DNA of 51,398 nt, taken from Brevundimonas sp. AAP58 (lineage in GTDB: Bacteria; Pseudomonadota; Alphaproteobacteria; Caulobacterales; Caulobacteraceae). Positions within the stretch are counted from its first letter, which is position 1, and each line of letters opens with the position of its first letter. Location of the stretch: positions 1-51,398 of the forward strand of contig NZ_LJHU01000015.1 of assembly GCF_001295975.1 (NCBI RefSeq), given 5' to 3'. Both the position numbers and the translations under genes were made by a program. The notes beneath the pieces were generated by a model. The model saw nothing but the letters and a program-made list of their open reading frames with translations, was not told the origin of the DNA and did no database searches. Of this stretch, positions 38,238 to 47,103 are shown in pieces.

Positions 38238-38628
38238 CAGCAGCATCGTGCTGAGATGGTTCGTTCGCGATCCATGGTCAGACGCCGCCATCGCCGCCGC
38301 CGACCGCTACCGTCTGATCGCGCCGGCCTTTCTGAAGGTCGAGATCGCCAACGCCCTCAGGAGCCAGGTCCGGTTCAACAGCATGGCGCTGGATATGGCC
38401 CTGCGTCATCTTGAAGGTCTCCGTTCCACGGTCTCGCTTTTTGATGACGATCCGCTTCTCCCTGCCGCCCTTCGCCTGGCCGCCGATCGGGATCACGCGA
38501 TCTATGACTGCGTCTACATCGCCCTGGCGATGAGAGAGGCCGTTCCTTTGGTGACAGCGGACATGAAGCTGTTCCGCAAGTTCGCCGATGTGCCGGCGTT
38601 GCAGATCCTGACGCCAGAGACGCTCTGA
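38215..38628 (+). CDS. PIN-domain ribonuclease toxin (VapC/FitB-like)
   Basis: This 137-residue PIN nuclease has the four acidic residues of the active site: Asp in VVDSSIVLRWF, Glu in KVEIANAL, Asp in YDCVYIALAM and Asp in TADMKLFRKF. PIN toxins of this type cut tRNA or rRNA loops. The GTG start at 38215 lies inside the antitoxin gene. A second, weaker start is possible a few codons on, since the PIN fold begins right at the N-terminus. Confidence 0.92.
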   Translation: MTPSAVVDSSIVLRWFVRDPWSDAAIAAADRYRLIAPAFLKVEIANALRSQVRFNSMALDMALRHLEGLRSTVSLFDDDPLLPAALRLAADRDHAIYDCVYIALAMREAVPLVTADMKLFRKFADVPALQILTPETL

Positions 38629-38690
38629 GTCTGGGACAGTGAAGACCCGCCCGTTCTAGGGTGCCTCCCCTTGCCGCTCAAGCGGGACAG

Positions 38691-38737
38691 GGCGACGAGA
38701 GGCACGTCGCCGCCCCTTCCGCCAGACGGAGGAAGGG
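38691..38737 (+). promoter_or_regulatory. Hairpin-rich leader before the AGCS symporter gene
   Basis: Two hairpins lie upstream of the symporter gene: GGCGACG with CGTCGCC (38691-38697 and 38705-38711, 7-bp stem) and CCCTTCC with GGAAGGG (38714-38720 and 38731-38737). The 172-bp gap holds no gene. Some symporters of this family are under a glycine riboswitch, but its conserved core is not visible here. The role is unknown. Confidence 0.3.
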
Positions 38738-38800
38738 CATTCCCATTCGGCGATCAGCCGCTAAGGTGCCTTCTTTCTTAGCGTTACCGGGGTATGGGGA

Positions 38801-40264
38801 ATGACCGAGACGACGACGCCCGCGGGCGTGCAGGCCTTCTACGACCAGGTCACCAACGTCAGCGACTTCATCTGGGGTGGCACCTGGAACGGCGAAGCCG
38901 TCCTGCCTTTCCCTCCCATGGTGATCGTGCTGCTGGGCGTCGGGGCCTGGATCATGATCGGCCTGCGCTTCTACCCGATCCTGAAACTGGGCGAGGCGTT
39001 CGCGGGTCTGTTCAAGAAAGGTGATGGCGGCAAGGGTGAGATCTCGCCCTTCGCGGCCCTGTCGACCGCCCTGTCAGGCCAGGTCGGCACCGGCAATCTG
39101 GCGGGCGTGGCGACCGCCATCACCCTGGGCGGACCCGGGGCCCTGTTCTGGATGTGGATCACCGCCCTGTTCGGCATGGCCCTGGCCTTCGCCGAGGGGT
39201 CGCTGGCGATCCGCTTCCGCGAGCAGCGTGCCGATGGCACCTACCAGGGCGGGCCCATGTCCTACATCCGCATGGGGCTGGGCAAGAAATGGGGCTGGCT
39301 CGCCATCCTGTTTTGCCTCGGCACCCTGTTCTCGTCGGTGGCGACGGGCAACATGATCCAGTCCAACTCGATCGCGGACTCCATCACCAGCCTGGCCCCC
39401 GTGCCGGAATGGGGCGCGGGTCTGATCGTGGCGGCGGCCGTCTTCATCGTCATCATCGGCGGCATCAAGTCGATCGGCAATCTGGCCGAGAAGATCGTGC
39501 CCTTCATGGCCATCACCTATCTGCTGCTCGGATTCGCTGCCCTCATCCTGAACATCGAGGACCTGCCGGCCTCGTTTGCCCTGATCTTCGACAGCGCCTT
39601 CAACGGCGCGGCGGCGACAGGGGGCTTCCTGGGCGCCGGCGTGATGATGGCGATCCGGGCTGGCGTGGCGCGCGGCCTGTTCTCCAACGAGGCGGGCCAG
39701 GGCTCGACCCCCATGGCCCACGCCGTGGCCCAGACCGACGATCCCGCGCGTCAGGGTCGCTTCGCCATGATGGGCACCTTCATCGACACCATGATCATCT
39801 GCACCATGACGGGGCTGGTCATGCTGACGGTGCAGGGCAGCTTCCCGGCGGCGGGCGGCACGGTCGAGCACGTCTGGAACTCGGACCTGCGCGGATTCGA
39901 CATGACGCTGGCGGCCTATTCCGCCGTCTTCCCGCAGATCCTGTTCGGGACGACGACGCTGGGCGGACTGGTCACCTCGGCCTGCCTGATCATGTTCGTG
40001 TTCACGACGCTTCTGACCTGGAGCTACTACGGCGAGCGGGCGGCGACGCACCTGTTCGGCCAGAAGGTCGCCATTCCGTGGCGACTGCTGTGGGTCGGCA
40101 TGATCTTCGTGGGCTCGTTCCAGCAGATCGAGTTCGTCTGGCGCATGGGCGACATCGCCAACGCGGCCATGGCCCTGCCCAACCTGATCGCGCTCGCGGC
40201 CCTGTCGGCGGTGGTCTTCGCCCTCGCGCGGGGCGACAAGACGGCGGGCCGGACGCACGACTGA
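38801..40264 (+). CDS. Alanine/glycine:cation symporter (AGCS family)
   Basis: This sodium-coupled importer of alanine or glycine has 487 residues and about 11 membrane helices. FAALSTALSGQVGTGNLAGVA is the AGCS signature (here split across the first helix hairpin). FREQRADGTYQGGPMSYI and GVARGLFSNEAGQGSTPMAHA also belong to this family. Its start is ATG 38801; a second ATG lies 8 bases upstream and is out of frame. It is followed by superoxide dismutase, with a palindrome at 40291-40316 between them. Confidence 0.95.
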   Translation: MTETTTPAGVQAFYDQVTNVSDFIWGGTWNGEAVLPFPPMVIVLLGVGAWIMIGLRFYPILKLGEAFAGLFKKGDGGKGEISPFAALSTALSGQVGTGNLAGVATAITLGGPGALFWMWITALFGMALAFAEGSLAIRFREQRADGTYQGGPMSYIRMGLGKKWGWLAILFCLGTLFSSVATGNMIQSNSIADSITSLAPVPEWGAGLIVAAAVFIVIIGGIKSIGNLAEKIVPFMAITYLLLGFAALILNIEDLPASFALIFDSAFNGAAATGGFLGAGVMMAIRAGVARGLFSNEAGQGSTPMAHAVAQTDDPARQGRFAMMGTFIDTMIICTMTGLVMLTVQGSFPAAGGTVEHVWNSDLRGFDMTLAAYSAVFPQILFGTTTLGGLVTSACLIMFVFTTLLTWSYYGERAATHLFGQKVAIPWRLLWVGMIFVGSFQQIEFVWRMGDIANAAMALPNLIALAALSAVVFALARGDKTAGRTHD

Positions 40265-40290
40265 GGCCGGTATTCGGGACTGTTTGGACG

Positions 40291-40316
40291 CCGGGGCCTT
40301 GGCTTGGGGGCCCCGG
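40291..40316. repeat. GC-rich hairpin between the symporter and sod genes
   Basis: CCGGGGCC (40291-40298) and GGCCCCGG (40309-40316) form a perfect 8-bp stem with a 10-base loop. No T-run follows on either strand, so it may end the symporter transcript only partly, or act in mRNA stability. Confidence 0.45.
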
Positions 40317-40362
40317 TGCCTAGATAGGGACGACCTTCCACCGTCCATCCCCGGAGTCTCCC

Positions 40363-40977
40363 ATGGCCTTCACCCTGCCGCCCCTGCCCTATGCCTATGA
40401 CGCGCTGGAACCGGCCATCGACAAGGAGACGATGACCTTCCACCACGACAAGCACCACCAGACCTACGTCGACAATCTGAACAAGGCGGTGGACGCCGAC
40501 GCGTCGCTTCAGGGCAAGTCGCTGGAAGAGCTGTTCGCCTCGATCTCCAAGGCCCCTAAGGCGGTCCGCAACAACGGCGGCGGCCACTGGAACCACGCCC
40601 TGTTCTGGGAGCTGCTGGCTCCGGCCGGGCAGGGCGGCCAGCCGTCGGCTGAGCTGTCGGCCGCGATCGACCGCGATCTGGGCGGGCTTGAGAAGTTCAA
40701 GGAGGCGTTCAACGCCGCCGGAGCTGGCCAGTTCGGCTCGGGCTGGGCCTGGCTGATCGTTCAGGACGGCAAGCTGAAGGTCACCTCGACCCCGAACCAG
40801 GACAACCCGCTGATGGACGTCGCCGAGGAGAAGGGCGCGGTCGTGCTGGGCGCCGATGTCTGGGAGCACGCCTATTATCTGAAGTACCAGAACCGCCGGG
40901 CCGACTATCTGAAGGCCTTCTGGGAGGTGGTGAACTGGAACAAGGCCAACGCCCTCTTCGCCGCCGCCACGGCCTGA
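40363..40977 (+). CDS. Superoxide dismutase (Fe/Mn family)
   Basis: This 204-residue protein has the metal ligands in [22 protein letters not shown] and [11 protein letters not shown]. The Gly at GGGHWNH and the NQDNPLMD segment with Gln fit the Mn or cambialistic type better than the strict Fe type, which has Gln in the first position and Ala or Thr at the second. No signal peptide is present, so it acts in the cytoplasm. The metal cannot be fixed from sequence, so no sodA or sodB symbol is given. The mRNA starts after a palindrome. Confidence 0.95.
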   Translation: MAFTLPPLPYAYDALEPAIDKETMTFHHDKHHQTYVDNLNKAVDADASLQGKSLEELFASISKAPKAVRNNGGGHWNHALFWELLAPAGQGGQPSAELSAAIDRDLGGLEKFKEAFNAAGAGQFGSGWAWLIVQDGKLKVTSTPNQDNPLMDVAEEKGAVVLGADVWEHAYYLKYQNRRADYLKAFWEVVNWNKANALFAAATA

Positions 40978-41089
40978 TCGTCTGACATCCCGGGGCGGGT
41001 CGTCGCGAAAGCTTCACGATCCGCCCCACTGGCGCCCGCACCGGTCGCGCCTATGTGACCTTGGCCATTCCGAACCGCCGAGGTCGTCC

Positions 41090-42031
41090 ATGTCCCCCAC
41101 ATTCAAGATTTCCGCCGCCGCCCTTCTGCTGTCCGGTGTGCTCGCCGCCGCCGCCTGCACCCCGCCCGCCGAGACCACCGAGCCCGCCTCGGCCGAGACC
41201 CCTGCGGCCAATCCCGATGTGACCCGTTTCAACGTCGGCTCGCTGGAACTCATCGCCCTGCGCGACGGGGGCATGACGGGCGTGCCGAACGACAACTCCG
41301 TCCTGGCCGTGGACCGCACGCCGGAAGAGGTGGCCGCCGTCCTGACGGCCGCGGGCCTGCCGGGCGACAGCTTCGACCTGTCGATTCAGCCGCTTCTGGT
41401 CCGTGACGGAGAGCGTCTGGTTCTGATCGACGCCGGTGGCGGGGCCTCGATGGGGGCCAACGCGGGCAAGCTCGTCGCCTCGCTTCAGGCCGCCGGCGTG
41501 ACCCCCGACCAGATCACCGACGTCCTGATTTCGCATGGCCACGGCGACCACGTGGCGGGGCTGGCTGATGCTTCGGGAGCCCTGACATTCCCCAACGCCA
41601 CGATCCGCCTGACCGCCAATGAATGGACGGCGATCCAGGCCAATGCCCAGTCGGCCGACCTGGTGACCGCCATCACGCCCAAGGTCGAGACCTTCGCCCC
41701 GGGTGCCCAGATCACGCCCGGCATCAAGGCCTATGCCATCGACGGCCATACGCCCGGCCACACCGGCTATGAGATCGCCTCGGGCGACGAGCGGCTGCTC
41801 TACATCGGCGACGCCATGCACCACCATGTGATCTCGGTGCAGCAGCCGACCTGGACCATCGCCTTCGACGGCGATGAGGCCACCGCCGAGGCCAGCCGCC
41901 AGGCCCTGCTCAGCCGCGCGGCGTCGGAGAACCTGCTGGTTTACGCCGTCCACTTCCCCTATCCCGGCATCGGCCGCATCCAGCGCCGCGAGGACACCTT
42001 CGTCTGGGTGCCCGAGACGCCGGCGTCCTGA
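41090..42031 (+). CDS. MBL-fold hydrolase, exported lipoprotein
   Basis: This 313-residue protein has a lipoprotein-type signal (VLAAAAC) and a linker rich in Ala, Glu and Pro. The metallo-beta-lactamase fold has the zinc motif SHGHGDHVAG, the His of DGHTPGHTGY, the Asp of YIGDAMHHH and a final His in HFPYPGIG. The pattern fits the lactonase/quorum-quenching group of MBL proteins and related esterases. It is probably attached to the outer or cytoplasmic membrane on the periplasmic side. The substrate is not known. Confidence 0.88.
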   Translation: MSPTFKISAAALLLSGVLAAAACTPPAETTEPASAETPAANPDVTRFNVGSLELIALRDGGMTGVPNDNSVLAVDRTPEEVAAVLTAAGLPGDSFDLSIQPLLVRDGERLVLIDAGGGASMGANAGKLVASLQAAGVTPDQITDVLISHGHGDHVAGLADASGALTFPNATIRLTANEWTAIQANAQSADLVTAITPKVETFAPGAQITPGIKAYAIDGHTPGHTGYEIASGDERLLYIGDAMHHHVISVQQPTWTIAFDGDEATAEASRQALLSRAASENLLVYAVHFPYPGIGRIQRREDTFVWVPETPAS

Positions 42032-42197
42032 ACGGCCTGACGGCTTGACCTGAAGGGGGCGGGCCGTCATAAGGCCCGCTTTCCCGCGCCGGGCCCTGTC
42101 CGTCGCGCGAAATCACTACGGACGATGCGTGTACCGCCGTTGAGATCGTCCCTCCATCTGGGGAGGGACCGGGCCGCATCATTTTGAAGAGACCAGA

Positions 42198-42815
42198 ATG
42201 TCCAAGCGCCACAGCGCCAAGTACAAGATCGACCGGGCCATGGGTGAAAACCTGTGGGGTCGCTCCAAGTCCCCCGTCAACAAGCGCAGCTACGGCCCCG
42301 GCCAGCACGGCCAGCGTCGCAAGTCGAAAGTCTCGGACTTCGGCCTGCAGCTGAAGGCCAAGCAGAAGCTGAAGGGCTACTACGGCAACATCACCGAAAA
42401 GCAGTTCTCGGCCATCTACGACGAGGCTACCCGCCGCAAGGGCAACGCCTCGGAGAACCTGATCGGTCTGCTGGAGTCGCGCCTGGACGCCATCGTCTAT
42501 CGCGCCAAGTTCGTCCCGACCGTCTGGGCCGCCCGCCAGTTCGTCAGCCACGGCCACGTGACCGTCGACGGCAAGAAGGTCGACATCGGCTCCTACCGCG
42601 TGAAGCCGGGCCAGGTGATCGAGGTCAAGGAAAAGTCGCGCAACATGGCTCTGGTGCTCGAAGCCCAGCAGTCGTCCGAGCGTGACGTGCCCGACTACCT
42701 CGAGCTGGGCGACCGCGGCTTCTCGGTCCGCTACGTCCGCGTGCCGGAATTGGCCGATGTGCCCTATCCGGTGAAGATGGAGCCGAACCTGATCGTGGAA
42801 TACTACAGCTCGTAA
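42198..42815 (+). CDS. rpsD: 30S ribosomal protein S4
   Basis: S4 starts assembly of the small subunit and represses its own operon in other bacteria. The 205-residue protein has the [15 protein letters not shown] N-terminus ([20 protein letters not shown] here) and a domain with [20 protein letters not shown], followed by the S4 RNA-binding motif with [20 protein letters not shown]. It stands alone here, as in Caulobacter relatives. The 166-bp leader holds the hairpin at 42150-42171. A strong terminator follows. Confidence 0.96.
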   Translation: MSKRHSAKYKIDRAMGENLWGRSKSPVNKRSYGPGQHGQRRKSKVSDFGLQLKAKQKLKGYYGNITEKQFSAIYDEATRRKGNASENLIGLLESRLDAIVYRAKFVPTVWAARQFVSHGHVTVDGKKVDIGSYRVKPGQVIEVKEKSRNMALVLEAQQSSERDVPDYLELGDRGFSVRYVRVPELADVPYPVKMEPNLIVEYYSS

Positions 42816-42867
42816 GGGCGCTTCCGCTCGGAACACGGTACTTCGTGGCTTGAGCCCAAGATTGAAG

Positions 42868-42896
42868 AAGGCCCCGGAGCGATCCGGGGCCTTTTT
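42868..42896 (+). terminator. Rho-independent terminator of rpsD
   Basis: AAGGCCCCGGA (42868-42878), loop GCGA and TCCGGGGCCTT (42883-42893) form an 11-bp stem, followed by a run of T to 42896. It lies 53 bp after the rpsD stop codon. Confidence 0.93.
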
Positions 42897-43016
42897 CGTT
42901 TTGCGGCTCCTGGCAGTGGACCTTCGGGATGTCCGTTGTGGGTGGAAAGCGGACGCTACCGCGTGCGATAACGGCGCCACGCCCTAGATTTTGGCGAACG
43001 TGTTGATTGGCTCCCG

Positions 43017-43301
43017 ATGGAAACGATAGCGTTCATTGCGGCGGTGCTGATCCTTAGCACCGGGACGCTCTACGCCATCAGGCGACGTGTGATGAGCGCG
43101 GCAGAACCGGTCCAGTCAAAATGGTGGGACTGGATCGGAAACATCGCATGCGCTCTCGTCGGACTTGGCGTAGCCGTTGGGTTGTTCGCCATCAGAATGG
43201 TCTGGGATGAAGAGGCTCGCCGGGCTCTGCTTGTGGTCGCCGCCTTGCTCATCGCTATCAGCGTCACGGCCTTCGCTTTCGAGCGGTTATCGAGGCGCTG
43301 A
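43017..43301 (+). CDS. Small membrane protein of unknown function
   Basis: This 94-residue protein has three hydrophobic segments (IAFIAAVLILSTGTLYAI, then IGNIACALVGLGVAVGLFAI and LLVVAALLIAISVTAFAF) separated by short charged loops. I do not recognise it. Base composition is lower in GC than that of the flanking genes, and the 154-bp region after it holds no gene I can support. It may be a recent acquisition. Confidence 0.55.
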   Translation: METIAFIAAVLILSTGTLYAIRRRVMSAAEPVQSKWWDWIGNIACALVGLGVAVGLFAIRMVWDEEARRALLVVAALLIAISVTAFAFERLSRR

Positions 43302-43455
43302 TGCTTGGCAGTAATGTCCACTATGGCTCGACAGCTGCCAATCCCGGCCTGCCGAAAACCCGCTCCCAACCAACGAAGGCAAACCAAGGTTACGGGAAGT
43401 TCACTTGGCGTGGGGCGTCAAGGACGTTTTACATGGCGGGTGAACGGAGGCCCCC

Positions 43456-44538
43456 ATGGATCGCAGACAACTTCTCCTCACCGGCGCGGCCCTCGGCCTG
43501 ACGCCGGGCCTGGCTCTCGCGCAGGACGCCAGCCCGCAATGGCTCAAGCTGCCGACCGAGCCCTATCGCGGCAAGCAGGATGACGTGGTCTTCGTCGATC
43601 CCATGACCGGCTGGTACGGCAACGGCGCGGGCAAGCTGTTCAAGACCACGGATGGCGGCCAGACCTGGACGAAGCAGCTGGACCGGCCGGGCACCTTCGT
43701 GCGGGCGCTGGGCTTCGTCGACGCCGACCTCGGTTTCCTCGGCAATATCGGGCCGGACTACTTCCCGGGCGTGACCGACACCACGCCGCTCTATCGCACC
43801 CGCGATGGTGGGACGACGTGGGAGGCGATCACGATCGAGGGCCCGGCCATCACGGGCATCTGCGCCATCGATGTGCTCAAGACCCAGTTCATCAACGCCG
43901 GCGTCCTCGGGAACCGCGTCACGGTCCGGGCCGGAGGACGGGTGGGCGGGCCGGCGCTGCTGGCCACGTCGCGGGACGGCGGCGAGACCTGGACGTCGGA
44001 AGACCTGTCGGCCCTGACCGCGATGATCCTGGATGTCCATTTTGTCGACGAGCGGATCGGCTTCATCTGCGGCGCGACCGACACCGACGTGGCCCAGTCC
44101 CGCGCCCTGATCCTGAGGACCGGCGATGGCGGCCGCAGCTGGAGCCGGGTCTATGAGGGCAGCCGTCCGTTCGAACTGACCTGGAAGATGAGCTTCCCGA
44201 GCGAGACGACGGGCTACGTCACGGTCCAGAGCTACAACCCCGACACCACGGTGTCGGCCCGCGTGTTCGCCAAGACGACGGACGGCGGCCTGACCTGGTC
44301 CGAGATGCCCTTGATCGACAATGCGGCGGTGCGCGCGTTCGGCATCGGCTTCCTGGACGAGAACCAGGGCTGGATCGGCGCCGTGCCGAACGGCTTCGAG
44401 ACCCGCGACGGCGGCGCGACCTGGACGCCGGTCCAGATGGGCAATGCGGTGAACAAGGTGCGGGTGATGCGCCACGCGGGCGGGGTCGCCGTGTTCGGCA
44501 TCGGGGTGGAGCTGCACCGGCTCGACCTGCCCGGCTGA
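43456..44538 (+). CDS. YCF48/Asp-box (BNR-type) beta-propeller protein, Tat-exported
   Basis: This 360-residue protein has a twin-arginine signal (MDRRQLLLTGAALG, cleavage near LAQ). The mature part carries repeated Asp-box motifs: TTDGGQTW, TRDGGTTW, SRDGGETW, TGDGGRSW, TTDGGLTW and TRDGGATW (with a slight variant), one per blade. This is a seven-bladed propeller of the photosystem-assembly YCF48 type, found outside phototrophs as a glycosidase-like or scaffold protein. No phototrophy genes are in the window. The role is not known. Confidence 0.88.
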   Translation: MDRRQLLLTGAALGLTPGLALAQDASPQWLKLPTEPYRGKQDDVVFVDPMTGWYGNGAGKLFKTTDGGQTWTKQLDRPGTFVRALGFVDADLGFLGNIGPDYFPGVTDTTPLYRTRDGGTTWEAITIEGPAITGICAIDVLKTQFINAGVLGNRVTVRAGGRVGGPALLATSRDGGETWTSEDLSALTAMILDVHFVDERIGFICGATDTDVAQSRALILRTGDGGRSWSRVYEGSRPFELTWKMSFPSETTGYVTVQSYNPDTTVSARVFAKTTDGGLTWSEMPLIDNAAVRAFGIGFLDENQGWIGAVPNGFETRDGGATWTPVQMGNAVNKVRVMRHAGGVAVFGIGVELHRLDLPG

Positions 44539-44614
44539 GATTACAAAGATATCAGATGCGGACCGGGCCGAATTGGGTGATCATTCGGTCTCTGGCTGTT
44601 ACGGGATCGGGCGC

Positions 44615-44998
44615 ATGTCCACCCTCCGCACACTCTGCATCGTCGCCGTCGCGGTGCTCGGCGCGTCCGGGTGCGCCCTGCTGCCGTTCGGGCGGGAATA
44701 CGCGGTGGTGCGCGCCATGCCTGGCCAGCTGGAGCCGATCCACGCGGCCGCCATCACGCGCGACCTGGCGGTCTTCTGGGTCAGCTCGAACGGCTGCACC
44801 GACAAGGACGACCTGACGCCGGTCGTCGAACGCGCCCGCGATGGCTCCACCATCACGCTTCGACGCATCGATGAGGACACCTGCGACCAGCCCATGGCCG
44901 AGGGGATCGAGATCATCTGGTCGTTCGAGGAACTGGGCCTTGCGCCCGGCGAGCGGGTTCGCGTCAACAATCCCTACCAGTTGCCACCGTCGATCTAG
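44615..44998 (+). CDS. Lipoprotein of unknown function
   Basis: This 127-residue protein has a lipobox LGASGC with a typical signal in front. The mature part is short and has three more cysteines (NGCTD and EDTCDQ among them). No known domain is seen. Start at 44615 gives the signal; an earlier GTG would add 14 unrelated residues. Its stop and that of the kinase on the other strand share a CTAG (44995-44998). Confidence 0.7.
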   Translation: MSTLRTLCIVAVAVLGASGCALLPFGREYAVVRAMPGQLEPIHAAAITRDLAVFWVSSNGCTDKDDLTPVVERARDGSTITLRRIDEDTCDQPMAEGIEIIWSFEELGLAPGERVRVNNPYQLPPSI

Positions 44999-46065
44999 GC
45001 GGGATTGCTGGCGCTCAGCGGCGGGTTCTGGACCGCTGTCAGCTGGCTGTGGATCACCGACACCCGTGTGCCCGGATGCTGGTCCTCGACCTGGATCCGC
45101 GCGTGCAGCTGACGCGCCAGGGCCTCGACGATGCTGGTGCCCAGGCCTGGCGTCGCGCTGGCGGCGTCCTTGGGCATGCCGACCCCGTCGTCAGCGACGG
45201 TCAGCGTCCAGTTGGCACCGTGGCTCTCATAGCCGACCCGGATCGTCCCGTTCCGTCCGCCGGGGAAGGCGTGCTTCAGCGCGTTGATGACCAGCTCGGT
45301 CACCACCAGGCCCAGGCTGACGGAGACATCGGCGTCGGCGGCACTGTCGTCGGCCTCGACGGTCAGCGTCAGGCGCTCGGGATCGTGGATCATGGAGGCG
45401 GCGATGCTCTTGCACAGCTGGGTGAAGTAGGGTGCCAGCTCGACCTCGCCCAGACGCGACGCGGCCAGCTGCTGCTGCAGAGCAGCGACCGACATCACCC
45501 GGCTGTGGGCGTCCTTCAGATGCAGGCGGGCCTCGTCGGACTGGACCTTACGCGCGCTCTGCAGGATGACGCTGGCGATGATCTGCAGGCTGTTGGCGAC
45601 GCGGTGCTGCAGCTCCTGCAGCAGGATGCCCTTCTCGCGCAGAAGGTCGTCGCGCAGCTGGTCCTCGGCGCGGGCGTCGGTCACGTCGTCGATCGTCACG
45701 AGAAGGCGGACAGGCTGATCGGATGACGCATAGGCCAGACGCTGTGCGTTGATGACCAGGCAGCGAACGCCCTGACGCGGACCCTTCAGGTCCATTTCAT
45801 ACGCCGCGATGTCGGCGTCGCCGCCCGCCGTGGCTTCCAGCAGGATCTGCAGCTGAGGCTTGTTCCACTCACCCGTGCCGATCTCGCCAAGATAGCGGCC
45901 GACGATCCGATCGGGATCGATGTCGAACGTCCGGCAGAACGACGCGCTGGCGGCGACGATCTTGAGCGACTGATCCAGCAGCAGAAGGGGCGGTTTCGAT
46001 GAGCCCACGACGGCCAGCGCCAGGCTGAGGGGACCATCGGGATGCAGTGGTGGATGGGCAGCCAT
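44995..46065 (-). CDS. Sensor histidine kinase, HisKA_2 type, with PAS domain
   Basis: This 356-residue cytoplasmic kinase has an N-terminal PAS domain (about residues 20-135, ending TIDDVTDARAED). A HisKA_2 dimerisation region carries the phospho-acceptor in LLQELQHRVANSLQIIASVI. The HATPase_c domain has VVTELVINALKHAFPGG as N-box and DDGVGM as G1 box. Kinases of this subfamily in alphaproteobacteria often feed the general stress response through PhyR. No response regulator is next to it. Confidence 0.92.
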   Translation of the reverse strand: MAAHPPLHPDGPLSLALAVVGSSKPPLLLLDQSLKIVAASASFCRTFDIDPDRIVGRYLGEIGTGEWNKPQLQILLEATAGGDADIAAYEMDLKGPRQGVRCLVINAQRLAYASSDQPVRLLVTIDDVTDARAEDQLRDDLLREKGILLQELQHRVANSLQIIASVILQSARKVQSDEARLHLKDAHSRVMSVAALQQQLAASRLGEVELAPYFTQLCKSIAASMIHDPERLTLTVEADDSAADADVSVSLGLVVTELVINALKHAFPGGRNGTIRVGYESHGANWTLTVADDGVGMPKDAASATPGLGTSIVEALARQLHARIQVEDQHPGTRVSVIHSQLTAVQNPPLSASNPA

Positions 46066-46219
46066 GGCTGGCCCTCCAGGGTGATCCGGAGGCTCGCGGA
46101 GCGAAAGCCGTTCCCGGTATTCTTTTCGATGCAGGGTCGGTTGTCCCGGAGCGTCCGGACGACAACGCTGCAGTCTAGCACAAAGCCGCGAATGGAATGA
46201 GTCCTTTCGGACCGGCCTT

Positions 46220-46645
46220 TCAGCGCCGCTCGAACGTCGGCAGCATGTCGGTCGGGATGCGCGTCGGCCGCATGGTGCGCGGCTCGATCAGGCACCATTC
46301 GGAGATCCCTTGCGCGCATAGCCGGCCCTCGCCGTCCTCGATGCGGACATAGCGGGCGAAGCGCGGACCCTGCGGCTCGCCGACCCAGGTGCGGGCGACC
46401 GCGACCGAGTCCGGCATCAGGGCGCGCAGGTAGTCGATCTCGTGACGCAGGGCGACCCAGGACCATTTCGCCCGGGTCTCGGCGTCGAATCGCGCGTTCC
46501 AGTGGGCGGTGCCGGCGTCCTGCAGCCAGCCGACATAGACCACATTGTTCACATGGCCGTTGTCGTCGATGTGTTCGGGTCGAATGACGAGCGGCAGCTC
46601 GAAGACCTCGCGGTCCGGGCGCGGCTCCAGCGTCTTTCGGGCCAT
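46220..46645 (-). CDS. Acyl-CoA thioesterase, 4HBT hot-dog fold
   Basis: This 141-residue protein has the HIDDNGHVNNVVYVGWLQ pattern of the YbgC/FadM group, with the Asp and the His typical of its active site. It would hydrolyse acyl-CoA or hydroxybenzoyl-CoA esters. The stop of grx4 and its start are 5 bp apart, so it is in the same transcript, after the bolA unit. Confidence 0.9.
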   Translation of the reverse strand: MARKTLEPRPDREVFELPLVIRPEHIDDNGHVNNVVYVGWLQDAGTAHWNARFDAETRAKWSWVALRHEIDYLRALMPDSVAVARTWVGEPQGPRFARYVRIEDGEGRLCAQGISEWCLIEPRTMRPTRIPTDMLPTFERR

Positions 46646-46650
46646 GCGCG

Positions 46651-47010
46651 TCAGGCCTGGCTGGTCGTCACGCCCTTTTCGGCCATGAGGGCCTGCAGCT
46701 CACCGGCCTGGAACATCTCGCGCACGATATCCGAACCGCCGACGAACTCGCCCTTCACATACAGCTGGGGAATGGTCGGCCAGTCGGTGAAGGTCTTGAT
46801 GCCGTCCCGCAGGCCGTCGTCCTGAAGCACGTCCACCCCGACGAATTCGACGCCGACATGATCCAGAATCTGCACCGCCAGCGAGGAAAAGCCGCAGCGC
46901 GGCGCGTCCGGCGTGCCCTTCATGAACAGGACAACCGGGTGCTCGGCGATCGCCTGGGCGATGAAGGCGTGGATCGGATCGGCGGGAGTTTCGACAGCGG
47001 TATCGGTCAC
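46651..47010 (-). CDS. grxD: Monothiol glutaredoxin Grx4 type
   Basis: This 119-residue CGFS-type glutaredoxin has the motif RCGFSSLAVQIL with the single active cysteine. FMKGTP, WPTIPQLYV and GGSDIV are the glutathione-binding segments. CGFS glutaredoxins hold [2Fe-2S] clusters as dimers or with BolA proteins and pass them to iron-sulfur targets. The bolA gene is nearby, with an aldo/keto-reductase-like gene between. It is an unusual spacing, as bolA and grxD often touch. Confidence 0.95.
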   Translation of the reverse strand: MTDTAVETPADPIHAFIAQAIAEHPVVLFMKGTPDAPRCGFSSLAVQILDHVGVEFVGVDVLQDDGLRDGIKTFTDWPTIPQLYVKGEFVGGSDIVREMFQAGELQALMAEKGVTTSQA

Positions 47011-47103
47011 GGGGACGCCTTTCGTGTGCGGCCGTCAGCTAGGCACCATGACGATGCGGGTCAAGGTCGCGGCCGATCACGGCCCCGCGAGTCCGGCAGG
47101 GGA

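Noticed and set aside
38691..38737. Glycine riboswitch before the symporter
   Set aside because: The conserved aptamer core sequences are not present; only two simple hairpins are visible.
40291..40316. Terminator after the symporter gene
   Set aside because: The stem is good but no T-run follows on either strand, so it is recorded only as a hairpin.
43302..43455. Possible 66-codon gene after the small membrane protein
   Set aside because: It overlaps the start of the propeller gene, has no ribosome site of note and no recognisable motif.
46066..46219. General-stress sigma-factor promoter before the HisKA_2 kinase
   Set aside because: A GGAAC is present but no matching CGTT at the right spacing follows.
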